A stretch of DNA of 64,000 bases from Gnetum montanum (taxonomy: Eukaryota; Streptophyta; Gnetopsida; Gnetales; Gnetaceae): NCBI GenBank assembly GCA_015680685.1, contig MNCI01023539.1:542964-606963 (forward strand), given 5' to 3'. Both the position numbers and the translations under genes were made by a program. Positions 32,330 to 43,590 of the stretch are shown one piece after another. The notes beneath the pieces are model-generated. The model was not told where the DNA came from, searched no databases, and saw nothing but the letters and a program-made list of their open reading frames with translations. Each line of letters begins with the position of its first letter. Position 1 is the stretch's first letter.

Positions 32330-33309
32330 TGATGAGTGGCGAGATACCCCTACACTCAACCATACAAATACAAGTGTAGCACGCGTGATGTGATCAAACT
32401 CTGTAGACTAAATGGCTACACGCTTCATGGAACACTTAAGGTTAACCATTCTTTGTATTCCCAGACTTACTTGTAGTTGTCATAGTGTATGGTTAAGTAA
32501 GTCCGAGGTATATGATTTTTATAGTCTTTTTTGTTTTATCTCCTATGCTATTGAGGTGAAGGGTTGAGAAAATAATTGCTAACTCTAACTAATGAACTAA
32601 GTCTAAATTAACTAGTGTGAGCATCCATTCCCACTTACCGTACACACCCTGAACCAATGAAACTGTGGCTACCAAACACTAATCATTGCTGGGATTACCA
32701 CGCGTAATGCACGTGCTCGAAGTGGTTGTACTGAGGCACTTAACTAGGAGGAAAGGGTTGAGAGAATCTAATCTAGCCTAAGTATGATGAGCATCCATTT
32801 CTTGATTATCCATACACATCCTTAAATGCTCGTAATCAAGTTGTACTCATTCTGTGTTACTGCGATGAGCATCTGTTCCTTGATCATCCATACACATCCT
32901 TAAATGCTCATAATCAAGTCATACTCATTCTGCGTTACTAGGAGATAAGGGTGAGAGAGAAAGCGATAAATAAAATCCTATTTCATGCACTGAAAGGTTT
33001 ATCCAGGAAGTTCATCTTTATTGCCGTACACAACTTGTGTTCAGGTACAATGTTGCTCGAAGAAAGATCCATTTACTTTAGGACTCCTACTGCAGGCACA
33101 TGGAAAATATTCTATCTCTGGAGTGATCAATCTACAAGATTTTTCCTACTTCTAGCCTAGAATTAGGAAGCAAGGGAGAGCTGCCTCTTATTTATAGATA
33201 TTGCGGTGCACCGTAATATCGTGGCGTCCCCCACGATATCGCGTATGTGATATCGCGAGGGATGCGATATCGTGATGGCCACGATATCACATAGTATCGC
33301 ATCTCATCA
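32330..33309 (-). repeat. LTR of unit S3
   Basis: This is a 980-bp LTR, TGATGAGTGGCGAGA to GCATCTCATCA. It has two tandem units (32,785-32,940), a TATA-like box near 33,190-33,204 and a U3 dense in GATATC palindromes (33,208-33,300). Its outer edge meets the target duplication CCTGG and then O pol sequence. Confidence 0.9.
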
Positions 33310-34240
33310 CCTGGGATCAACTCTGGTTAACTTAGAATATGACCATGAAAATGTAGCATCCCATTTTTTCACCACCTTTAGCAACTTTTTCTTTTGTTCA
33401 GGAGAAAGGGTGGCATTGATAATTACCAGCTTTCCATTTTACAAAAATGCATACTCTAAGTGGGTCGGTAAGGACTTGAGCTCCAAGGGCTCTTGTTTGA
33501 AGCTTTCAGGGATTTCCAACTTTCCCCAATCATCATGGTCATCAACCGTGGAGACTTGTTGATGAACCTCTTCCATTTCATCCATACTTTCTATGTAGGC
33601 TTGTACAAGCCCCTCAGATGCTATCAGCCATTAGGTGCCCTCTTGATTAGTGGCTGTTGTGTACAGGCACTGTTGAACTGGCGATTCTTCAGTACACCGA
33701 CTGCATGCTTGAATGGATGTATGCTTAGCGGACCATAACTAATGCACACAGTTGCACCCTGAGTCACTGTACACGATGCATGGAATGCGCTTCTTCTCAA
33801 TCTTTCCAAAAGGATTTTCCTTTGAAATTTATTGGGAAAGATCTCGAAGTCCTAGTCTTGCATCCACTGTGCTCAACCAAGCTCTTCCCATTATGATAAT
33901 AAAGTTCCCCTTGAAATTCTCCATACGGATGACAAGAAAATCAACAAGATAAGACCACCCACAAATGGTGGTCACAATGTCTTCTACCAATCCTAAGGGA
34001 ATAGTGATGGATTGGTCTGTTAGCTCGAGCTAGATGTTGCTCTTCTTTAATGGGGTCAAGTTCTAGTTCTTGTCCATTTCATGTGAAATCAAATTAACAC
34101 TTGACCCCGAATCCAGAAGAGCCTTACATGGCTCATTTCCTACCACCTGAAGATAGATGAGGGGACTCCCCAGATCAATCAATTTTTAGGGAAGATGGCC
34201 TACCTTTATCCAGTCAATCACGACATGTGTAAGCATGACC
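33310..34240 (-). pseudogene. Element O protease and start of RT (degraded)
   Basis: The minus strand has CKALLDSGSSVNLIS with the catalytic Asp at 34,113-34,111, DQSITIPLGLVEDIVTTICGWSY, IIMGRAWLSTVDARLG and KIEKKRIPC. Then come WGKLEIPESFKQEPLELKS and KLTRVDP, the linker to RT seen in P. It is cut at 33,310 by the S3 LTR and resumes as O RT at 19,737. The five bases CCAGG (minus strand) appear on both sides. Confidence 0.85.
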
Positions 34241-36731
34241 ATTCGTACGTTGGAGGATTTTTGGTTGGAAGGCAGCTCAAGTGGTGGAACAGTGGAGGCG
34301 GTTTGAAGTTTAGAGGCACCAGCCACATGTGGGTGCGAGGGTGTGCCTACATTATTAGGCTAGAAGAAGGGGCATTTTCATTGCTTGGCTTTCAATCCAC
34401 CCAGTTGAGGAGGTAGTTGTAGGTTGATAGCCCTCGTAGTGTTGTGTTGTTGTGGCTGTGGTGGAATTTTCCCCTACATAGGTGGAGTAGGTAGTAGCTG
34501 AGTGGGATGTTGTGAAGAAGAAGTGGTAGGAGAAGGTGATGGAGAATAGTAGATATGTGGGCTTTCCCCCTGGGTGATGGAGATTGTGGTTGAAAATATT
34601 CTGGGGGGTAATAATAATTCTAAAATGTAGAGTGATTGGAAGAGTTTCGTGGAGAGACTGGTTGCTAAACGTAGTACCCATAGGGATCTGGCTGTCGATA
34701 AGGGTACTGCTGCCTTGGAGGTGGCATTCCCCATGCTTGTGGATGCTACCATTGCTAGAAGTGCTCATAAGGTTGCGGTGGTGCTCCACTTGGATAATAT
34801 CCTTGCTGCTGCTGGTGGAACTGCCTGGGATTACCTTGTGGGTAAGGTAACCTTCGGGGTATTTGCCTCCTTGCCAAGTGAGGATTCAACGTGTACACCC
34901 TAGACTCTTGGAGATGTGACACCATAGGACAACACCCCTTATGATGTTCATATTGGAATATGCCACATTCATCCTCCTCCTCTGTGTCTGAGTCTGCAAC
35001 CTGTTCTACTACAGCAACTTTGCCCTTACCCTTATGTTGGGCACGTTCAGCTTCCGTCTTCCTATGTCGATCACGATCATTACCTTGTTCTCTGGACTCT
35101 TCTACAATTTTTAGCACACTTTGGAATTTTTCGTTCAAAGAGTCCCACATCTTATCAACCTTTGCCAATATTTCAGATGCAAAATTTTTTAAGGGAAAGG
35201 TTTTTTAGTTCACCGCTGCTTTTAGTGGTGATTCCTCCTCCTCTTCATAGAATCAGACCTTCCTCTTTTTGATGGAGGGATCCCGATTAAATTCATATGC
35301 ACTCTCCTTCTTTCTGAGTTCCCCCTCTTCTTTGGCCACTTGGTTAATGAGGTGCTATAGTTGATGGGCCCTTAGTTCTGATAATCGTCCCTGGGCGTAC
35401 ATGCCAAGGGTTTTTCTTGTTTCAAAGTGAAGCCCATCAATGATATGGCAAAGCTATGCCTGCTAAGAGTAGCCATGACTAGGGCATTGGTGTAACAATG
35501 AATAATACCTACTTATGGCTACATCCAAGGGTTCATGATTCCCTTGCTTCCATCCTTGGATTTGACGTCTCAGATTCACCACTCTAGAGTACGTTTGATA
35601 CTTGTCATTGAAAATCTCAAGCATCGTACTCCATCTTCAGATTGATTTCAGTTCCAAAGACCAGTACTAGCTTTCTGCTTCCTTGATGAGTGTGTGAGGG
35701 AACAACTTAAGCTTCTACCAATCATTATCAATATTTTGCAGGGTGCAAGCATCATGGAATGCCTGCAGGTGGGTTTGCAGATCATAATTGTATCCCCCTT
35801 CAAATTTGGGGATGTTGTTCATGTCAATGCATTTGATCCAGCTGTCTTTCACGTGCCTACTGGGTATCTGTGCTACCTCGGTGATATGGAGCATGGTTCG
35901 AGTAGCTAGCAATGGCTCATCCAAGTCATATTCCTGCTGAGGACCACAATGTCTGTGATGATTCTGGCTACCCCTCCTTTCATAAAAGTGAGGCTAGTGC
36001 TATTGGTCACGTGCTTCCTCACGTTGTTCCCTGCAACCCTTGTGACCACCATCACCTCACTCCTTTCTACCACGGTTATGATCAGAGTTTGAACTAGATG
36101 AAGATAGTGGAAAGTAATAGGATGGAGAAGAGGAAGAGGGATCGCCACCATCTCGGTGTCGATCTTCCCCTATTTTCTAATGATGGCCTCGATCTTCCTG
36201 CCCATCTTTGCTTGTGTTGTGACCTTTCTTGCGTGACCCTCCATCGTCCTAGGGGTCTTGGTCACCTGCTTTCTTGTTTTGGATGATGGACTGGATAGCC
36301 TGATGTCCCAGAGGAAGTTTGGCCAAATGGGAATCATGAAAGATAGGATCTCCATTATCCTGCAGCCCTTGCAAGAATAAGGGGTTACTAAACTATTTTC
36401 CCTTCATGTGTTCATATCATTCTACCTGTTGCTGGTTGCATGCTCATTAGGCCTCAGTGGGATGATAGTCCTGGTAGTCATGGTCCTCCATGACATACTC
36501 CATACCGCTGTTCTAGATTCCTAGTTTGGCAAGATTGTGGAACAACATTCCAGGAGTCGATCGATTAGGTGGTAGTACGATGTTGCCCTCCATGTCCTGC
36601 CATCGCAGATGCTCATCCTAATGTAGGATGAATGTGAAGTCAAGGGCATATTCATCGGGATGCTTGTATACCACCCAACATTCTTGTGGCACTAGTGGGT
36701 TGGATACATCTCACCTATGGGAAGAAGACAT
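34241..36731 (-). pseudogene. Element O gag (degraded)
   Basis: The ATG at 36,731-36,729 gives MSSSHR, then a stop. Visible parts are YKHPDEYALDFTFILH, DMEGNIVLP and the gag core at about 35,770-35,350 (AFHDACTLQNIDNDW, RRQIQGWKQGNHEPLDVA, GRLSELRAHQL). ECGIFQYEHHKGCCPMVSHL follows near 34,985-34,920, then a Gln/Pro-rich linker. It is more diverged from the S, R and P gags than those are from each other, so O belongs to a second subfamily. More than ten stops are present. Confidence 0.88.
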
Positions 36732-36878
36732 GTTGGATGTTAGATGATCCATTTACTTGGTGTACCTTACTTTTCACTTTAATCTGCCTAGCGTGCATAA
36801 ATGTTACTATCCTGGGTTCGCTCCAATGATGTGAATGATAATTTCTCTAAGGTTAAATGATGCATGTAAGACTAACAG

Positions 36879-36896
36879 TCCCTGGCAACAGTGCCA
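36879..36896 (-). promoter_or_regulatory. Element O primer binding site (tRNA-Asp)
   Basis: The minus strand reads TGGCACTGTTGCCAGGGA, three mismatches from the tRNA-Asp complement, one base from the LTR. Confidence 0.8.
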
Positions 36897-36897
36897 A

Positions 36898-37793
36898 TGA
36901 TGAGCGGCTAAGTACCCCTACGTCCAACCATACGAATCATGGGAGTTCACACGCGACTCGGTCGAATTCTGTAGACTGTAAGCACTTAACATACACCAGA
37001 CCTTTAACCAACAAAACCCTTTGTTAGAATGGTCATTGTCCTCTCAACCTCACTTGTGATATTCTAATTACGATGGTTAAGTGAGATTGAGGCAACTAAT
37101 TTTTATGGCTTTTTACTTTATCTTTTGACATCTAATTAAGGTATGGAAAGTAAGGAATGAAATAATATATAATATATAATTATCCTAATCTATATCTTAA
37201 CTATTCCTAGCATAAGTATCTGATCCCATCTTCCATGCACATCCTAAGCATCCCCTAACCACTACTGGGCTACCAGACGTTAAGCATCGTTCGGTTGCCA
37301 AGTGTTGGGTTTCACGTTCGAGATGGTCGTACTTATGGCTTCTACGAACTATGAACAAGTGATAGTGATTGAAGTAATAACAAGAGAAACTTAAGTAATT
37401 ATCAAAGCATATAAATATTAAACTATAAATGCATAGAAATGGCTAAGTCCAATTGCTACAAGGAATGCTTGAAAAGCTCGTCTTTATTGTCGTTCACGCC
37501 AATGGGCTTAGGTACACCAGCACTCGAATAAAGAGCTGGACACCTTTCTTACACCTACTGCGGGCACTTGGAAAATATTCTAACTCTTGCAAAAAAAAAT
37601 TGCAAGAGCTTCGCTACAACTAACAAAAAGGTAAATAAGTATGGTGGGAGCCCACTTATTTATAGGCCGAAAAAGGTGCCACATAAACGGGGCCACGTCG
37701 ACGCATGGAAGGATGCGTCGATGGAGCTGCGTAGATAGGGCCGCATCAATGCGGCCGCGTATACGGGACCAGAGACCATCGAACACTTCATCA
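36898..37793 (-). repeat. 5' LTR of element O
   Basis: This is an 896-bp LTR, TGATGAGCGGCTAAG to CACTTCATCA. The U3 carries GGCCGCATTGATGCGGCC and CATCGACGCATCC palindromic units rather than GATATC, then the TATA-like GGCCTATAAATAAGTGG (about 37,655-37,671). The outer edge meets ATGGT (37,794-37,798), matching the left side of element O. Confidence 0.9.
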
Positions 37794-37798
37794 ATGGT

Positions 37799-38338
37799 TC
37801 TTATTTTCTTGACAATGGACTTAATAAAGAAATTTCTAGATTAATTTGGACCAACTCACCACTTTAACCATCCATGTCTTTGGCCATGTAACTCTAAGAA
37901 TTCCCATATACCCTAGAAAATTAACCAAAAACACAGTAACCAAATTGGATAGACATTTTGATATAGTTTAAATAGAAAAAAATTTAAAATGAAAAAAATG
38001 TGGTATAATCTCATCTTCCTAATTAAAATAATAAAATAATAAGGAGAAAAAGTACAAAATTCACAACAAAATAAGATACTATCATAGAAAGTAAAATTAG
38101 ATAATCCTTCTTGTAAAATTTTTGTAGCCTTTTAAAATTCTCTTCTTTCACTTCTTTTCACTCCCAAAACATATGCAACCTTCTTTATCTTTCATCCAAA
38201 CCCACTTTCTTAAAGCCTCCCACAAATGAAAATGAAATCTAGTGAAAGGATAAGGGCTAATTTAGAAAATGGAAGGGTCACATGTAATGTAGCATGTCTT
38301 GAGGATACGTGTAAGCATGCATGGTTTTTTCTCCCATA
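37799..38338. other. Flanking AT-rich DNA between elements O and P
   Basis: About 540 bp has no recognisable gene. It would have been continuous with the sequence left of 8,257 before element O inserted. Confidence 0.5.
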
Positions 38339-38343
38339 GATAC

Positions 38344-39155
38344 TGATGAGACGTGATATGCACAAGCCACGATATCGCGTATGCNNNNNNNNNNNNNNNN
38401 NNNNNNNNNNNNNNNNNNNNNNNNNNNNNNNNNNNNNNNNNNNNNNNNNNNNNNNNNNNNNNNNNNNNNNNNNNNNNNNNNNNNNNNNNNNNNNNNNNNN
38501 NNNNNNNNNNNNNNNNNNNNNNNNNNNNNNNNNNNNNNNNNNNNNNNNNNNNNNNNNNNNNNNNNNNNNNNNNNNNNNNNNNNNNNNNNNNNNNNNNNNN
38601 AATGTGTACAGCTAACCAAGGAATCGGCTACTCACCATGATTAGATTCTCTCACCCTTTCCTCCTAGAATGTGGGACAAGTACAACTTGATTACGAGCAT
38701 CTACGGATGTGTACGACTAGTCAAGGAATCAGCTACTTATCACACTTAGGTTAGTTAGGTGCCTCAGTACGACCGCTTCGAGCACGTGCATTACGTGTGG
38801 TAATCCTAGTAACGATTAGCATTTGGTAGCCACAGTTGCACAGTTCAGGGTATGTACGGAAAGTGGGAACGGATGCTGACGCTAGGACTTAGTGCTGTAG
38901 TTAGAATTAGTTTAGTCTCTCAACCATTCACTGTTTAGCATAGGAGATAAACCAGAAAATACCAAAAAAATCATATAGCTCGGACTTACTTAACCATACA
39001 CCGTGACAACAACAAGTAAGTCTGGGAAGATAGTGATTAATTAACCCCAAGTGTTGCTTGCAGTGTTTAGGTATTTAGTTTGCGTAGTTCAACCAGATCG
39101 CGTGTGCTACGCTCGTTTCATATGGTTGAGTGTAGGGGTACCTTGCCACTCATCA
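38344..39155 (+). repeat. 5' LTR of element P
   Basis: Starts TGATGAGACGTGATATGC and ends GCCACTCATCA. A run of N covers 38,385-38,600, which removes most of the U3, TATA and R. The right 555 bp align with 47,829-48,384. Confidence 0.92.
38385..38600. other. Assembly gap (216 N) inside the 5' LTR of P
   Basis: The matching part of the 3' LTR (47,479-47,828) is about 350 bp, so the 216 N probably understate the missing sequence. Open frames across it are artefacts. Confidence 0.95.
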
Positions 39156-39156
39156 T

Positions 39157-39174
39157 TGGCACCGTTGCCGAGGA
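39157..39174 (+). promoter_or_regulatory. Element P primer binding site (tRNA-Asp)
   Basis: TGGCACCGTTGCCGAGGA has two mismatches to the tRNA-Asp complement and sits one base after the LTR. Confidence 0.88.
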
Positions 39175-39273
39175 TTAAGTGTTTTTACACCAATTAGAAC
39201 ATTAGCCTTAACGAACCTTTGGGTTAATTAGTTAAATAAGAACATATATAACGGTGAATAGCACACCAATAAA

Positions 39274-41740
39274 ATGGCTTCTTCTCATAAGGTTAACTCA
39301 CCTAAGGATAACACAGAAGACAGTCAGCATCATACGCATAACTTGAACCAACCAAGTCCTCAGCAATCTAAGGTGACATATACTCATCCTGATGAGTATG
39401 TGCCTAATTTTACTTTTATTCTCCATCAAGATGAACAACTGCGGTGGAGAGACTTGCAAGGTAACATTGTGTTACCTCTAGATCGATCAGTCCCTAACAT
39501 GCTCTTCCGTGCCTTGGCACAGATTGGCATGCAATAACTATTTGCGGAATACGTTATGGATGACTTTGACACAAGGGATTATCATCCCACAGCTGCCTAA
39601 CATATTTGGGATGAAAGGTAGGAGAGCCAACATTCATTGTTGAAGGGCAAGGTCCCCCATGTCCTTAGTGAAATAGGAGATGAGGAACCCCTCACAATGG
39701 GTTTCTTAGAAAATGATGTTCCTCCTCCTCACAATAGTGAAGAGGTAAGGCATCAGGGCCTTCGATCAACTGTACATGCTACAGGCTCTGATCCTCATGA
39801 GCACCAACTATTCATGGTAGGAACAACCACTCACACTAAGGACGGACACTTAGATCATTACAACGATCAGGGCCAAAGTAGCTGAAGAGAAGGTAAGAAA
39901 AATCACCACGGTGATGGATCCCCTTCCTCTTCTCCTTCATCTTACCATTCACACTCTCCTTCCACATTTGGGCGCAACCATCGTGAGCATAACGGAGAGG
40001 ATAAAAGTAAAGAAGATGAAAGACCTCAACAGGAAGGTCGAGAGGAGTTAGGACAAGGGCAAGGACATAGGGAGAGTAGGGAACCACCATGAAGACATCA
40101 CAGACGTCATGATAGGGATGATCATGACGAACCCCTACTCGAAACTTGAAGCATGCTAGACATCACAGAGGCAGTTAGGATCCCCACAAGGCACTTAAAA
40201 GATAGCAGGATCAAGCGTCTGGACATAAATAATATCCAACATTTTGAAGGGGGATACAACGCTGATCCTCAACATCATTTATAGGCATTCCATGATGCCT
40301 GTGACTTACAAAATATAGATAATGAGTGGCAGAAGCTTAAGTTGTTTCCAAGGACACTCACTAAAGAAGCAGAGAGCTGGTACCAGTCCTTAGAACCGAA
40401 ATCATCAGGAGGTGGAGTACGATGCTCGAACTGTTCAACAAAAAATATGAAATGTACTCCAGAGTGTCCAAGTTGCGTAAGAAGATCCAAGGCTAGAAAC
40501 AAGGTGCTTATGAACCCTTGGATGTTGTCATGGCCTGTTACTATACACTGCTACATCGTTGCCTAGGCCATGGGTACGCTAAGCAAGATCAACTTTGCCA
40601 CATCATGGATGGGCTAAGGAATGAAACGAGAAGAACTCTTGGGACTTACGCCCAAGGGAGACTTTTCCAATGAAGAGCCCATGAAATTGAAAGTTTGTTG
40701 GAACAAGTAGCATAAGAAGAGGGTGAGCTACGTAAGAGGGAAAGTGTGGAAGAATACAACTACGATCCCTCCCTTTGCAAGAAGGAAGTAAAATTCTGTG
40801 ATGAGGAGGATGAGTCACCACTCAAAGAGTTGGTGAATCGGAAAACCATGCCGATCCAAAAGTTAACAACCGAGGTATCGGCTAAGGTAGACCAAATGTG
40901 GGATTCCTTAGACTCAAGAATAGAAACAGTCTTAAAAATCATAGAAGAGTCTAAGGTTGAACAAGGTAGTGACAAAGGCAAAACCAAACGAAGAAACTTA
41001 AGCCCTGCACATAACAAGGGTAAGGGGAAAATTCCTATCTCCGATGAGGCTGTGAATTCTGATTCAGACAATGATAGTGGATGTGAGGTCTGCTACTATG
41101 ACTATTCTAAGGGATGTTGCCCAATTATCTCACATCTGCAGGAGTCTGGGGGTGTATGCACTAAATCCAAGACTTAATCAACGGCAAACACCCCGAAGGT
41201 TACCTTATCCACAAGGTAACCCAAGGTAGTTCCACCAACCCTTGACATATTACCTAAGTGGAATGCCTCCATAGCCCATTGGACAACATCAGTAGTCGCA
41301 ATACCCACAGTCATGGGGGATGCCACCGCCAACACATCAATACCCTTATTGGTAACCTGACCCTCACGGATATTATGTGCAGTGGCCGATTTTCCCAGAT
41401 GACTCTACGGGTCACATAAAACCTCCATGTTACTACCAAGTTCAGGAATATTTTAGGACCCCCCTCCTTCGGGAAATGCCTCATACCCACGATATCCTCC
41501 AACTCCATCCGCATCTCTTGCACCTGTGGCCGCACCACCAACCACTCCAACAAAGCCCAGAGTAAATCCCACTCAACTATGACAACCTAACACTACGAGG
41601 GCTTCCAATCCTTCAATATCGATTGGTTCTAACAATCGTTCACCAAAAAGACCCTTCCTTAGGACCAATAATCCAACTAAGTCTTCGCCCTCACAAGCAA
41701 TTGAGAATCCTAACATCCCCATACCCAATACAATTTCAGG
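39274..41740 (+). pseudogene. Element P gag (degraded)
   Basis: The ATG at 39,274 gives MASSHKVNSPKDN, then YTHPDEYVPNFTFILHQDEQ and DLQGNIVLPLDRSVPNML, with a stop at 39,535-39,537. It retains the segment after SLLKGK (39,645-39,912) that S1, S2 and S3 lack. The Ser/His-rich stretch, the gag core (40,285-40,710, frameshifted at about 40,398) and GCEVCYYDYSKGCCPIISHL (about 41,080-41,135) follow. A Pro-rich linker with stops leads to protease at 41,769. The gag-to-pol layout suggests one continuous frame originally, as in other Athila elements. Confidence 0.9.
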
Positions 41741-41759
41741 AAATCCCCCAGCAGCGAAA

Positions 41760-42560
41760 TCACGTCCAATGCATACAGTTATGTTAACACATACAGTAAC
41801 TAACTGGATGAAGGTCGACCACCTTCCAAAGAAATTATCAGATCCAGGAGTCCCCTTAGTTTACCTCCAAGTCATTGGGAATGAATCCCATAAGGCTCTT
41901 CTCAATTCAGGTTCCGGGGTTAACTTAATCTCACAAAAATTGTATAAAACCTAAAACCTACTTCCACTAAAGAAGAGCAATGTTCGCCTAGAGCTGGCTG
42001 ACCAGTCCATCACTGTTCCTTTGGGACAGGTTGAAGACATTGTTACCACTATCGGTGGATGATCATATCCAACCGATTTCCTAGTGATTGAAATAAACAA
42101 TGATAAAGGGGATTTCCCAATTATCATGGGAAGGGCATGGCTAAATACAATCGATGCACGCTTAGGAATTCGTAACCTTTCCCTAGAAATATCCAAGACA
42201 AATACGTATGGAAAAATTGAGAGGAAAAGAGTTCCATGCATCGCATATAGTGACACAGGGTGTCATTGCATGCCGAAATCATGGGTAATGCGAAGTTTAA
42301 CATTGCTTGCATGCGATCGGTGTGCATAGGACATTAATATACAAAAGTGCCTATATGCAACCGCCACACAACAAGAAAACACCTAGTGGCTGATGGCTGA
42401 TAAAGATAGCAACCCAACTACCTGCATGGAACTAGTTGAGGGTATAACTAGTGCTTACGTTGAAAGCGCAGACATATTAGAGCAAGTCTGTTTCCAACTT
42501 CCAACCTTTAACTCCGAAAATATTATTTGGGGAAAGTTGGAGATTCCTGAGGAGTTTAAA
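41760..42560 (+). pseudogene. Element P aspartic protease (degraded, active-site change)
   Basis: The active-site block reads ALLNSGSGVNLIS. The catalytic Asp of DSG is Asn (codon AAT, 41,904-41,906), which alone would abolish cleavage. It continues LKKSNVRLELADQSITVPLGQVEDIVTTIGG, a stop, SYPTDFLVIEINNDKGDFPIIMGRAWLNTIDARLGI and KIERKRVPCIAYSD, then the linker to RT (IIWGKLEIPEEFKQEPIELK). Confidence 0.9.
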
Positions 42561-42562
42561 CA

Positions 42563-43590
42563 AGAACCCATAGAGTTAAAGCCGTTACGCACCAGTCTAG
42601 AATACGTGACCCTCAAAAATGGGAAACCAGTGATCATCAATGCAAAGCTCGTGCCCACGCAAAAAGAAAGTTTGCTAAGGGTGATAAACAAGTGGTCAAC
42701 CGCCTTTGCTTAGTCATATCCTGAACTAACCGGAATAGATCCTTGGATATGCCAGCATAGGATTTATACAGACCCCTCTATGAAACCTCGTAAGCAATCC
42801 TAGAGGTGATTGAACCTGAAACTAAAACAAATTGTTAAAGAAGAACTAGAACAACTTCTCAAAGCCAGGTTCATTTACCCTATCGCTAACAGCGAATAGG
42901 TTATCCCTCTTGTCATCGTACTGAAAAAGGAAGGTAAATGGAGGGTATGTATAGATTTTAGGCTGTGAAACATGGAAACATTCAAAGACCACTTCCCACT
43001 GCCATTTGTGGACCAAGTCTTAGACTCTATAGCAGGGAATTGCTATTGAAGTTTTCTGGATGGATATAGTGGGTACAACCAAATATGCATTGCACCAGAA
43101 GACCAAGTCAAAACAACGTTCACCAGTCCTTAGGGAACGTTCGCATATAAACAAATGCCTTTTGGCTTATGCAATGCACTTGCCACGTTCCAACACTTAG
43201 TTCTAAGTATTTTTCAACAACAAATAGGTAATGGAGTAGAAGTCTTCATGGACGACTTCTCCACTTATGGGACGAGCTTTGATCAAGCCCTCAACCAGTT
43301 AGAGCAAGTATTGAAACGATGTGTTGAAACCAACCTTAAGCTCAACTGGCAGAAGAGCCATTTGATGGTTCAAGAGGGCATCATGCTGGGGCACAAAATT
43401 TCAATATCAGGAATCGAAGTTGACCCAGAAAAAATTAAAGTCATCCAAGGAATCACCCGACAACCAAAAACCGTTAAATACGTGAGATCATTCCTTGGAC
43501 ACACTGGCTACTATAGGAGTTTTATTGCAAACTTTTCAAAAGTTGCCAAACCATTGGTAGAATTAACAAAAAAAGATGCACCATTCGAAT
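42563..43590 (+). pseudogene. Element P reverse transcriptase (degraded)
   Basis: RT copies the element RNA into DNA. Visible blocks are KQEPIELKPLRTSLEYVTL, YPELTGIDPW, LKKEGKWRVCIDFRL, FPLPFVDQVLDSIAG, FLDGYSGYNQICIAPEDQ, QMPFGLCNALATFQHL, active site FMDDFSTYG (FMDD at 43,245-43,256), ETNLKLNWQKSHLMVQEGI, MLGHKIS and SFLGHTGYYRSFIANFSK. Both Asp of the active site remain. At least six stops lie between 42,710 and 43,135. From 43,155 the frame is open for 198 codons. Confidence 0.93.

Larger units (their letters stand above)
19738..33309. mobile_element. Composite inverted insert S1-S2-S3 inside element O
   Basis: Both ends are U3 ends of LTRs pointing inwards: plus at 19,738, minus at 33,309. 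They are flanked by the direct repeat CCTGG (19,733-19,737 and 33,310-33,314), and the broken O pol reads across the two flanks. Inside are S1 (plus: LTR, gag, protease, partial 3' region, 19,738-25,575), S2 (minus: LTR, gag, then a plus-strand piece of O RT, 25,576-28,584) and S3 (minus: LTR, gag, protease, partial 3' region, 28,585-33,309). None of the S units has RT, RNase H or integrase of its own. Confidence 0.75.
8262..37793 (-). mobile_element. Element O: nested Athila-type LTR retrotransposon
   Basis: The left LTR (8,262-9,166) and right LTR (36,898-37,793) are close relatives in the same minus orientation. They are flanked by the same five bases, ATGGT, at 8,257-8,261 and 37,794-37,798, so both belong to one insertion event. 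In element sense the order is 5' LTR, primer site, gag, protease, [13.6 kb insert], RT, RNase H, integrase, 3' region, [about 5.8 kb insert], 3' end with polypurine tract, 3' LTR. Removing the inserts leaves about 10.2 kb, close to the 10.0 kb of element P. All coding parts are degraded, and integrase has lost a catalytic Asp. Confidence 0.85.

Noticed and set aside
34960-35208. Antisense open frames within gag and protease regions (for example 34,960-35,208, 41,951-42,256, 26,410-26,697)
   Set aside because: They lie opposite recognised gag or protease sequence and show no family features of their own.
38278-38644. Open reading frames across 38,278-38,644
   Set aside because: They span the 216-N gap inside an LTR and have no coding meaning.
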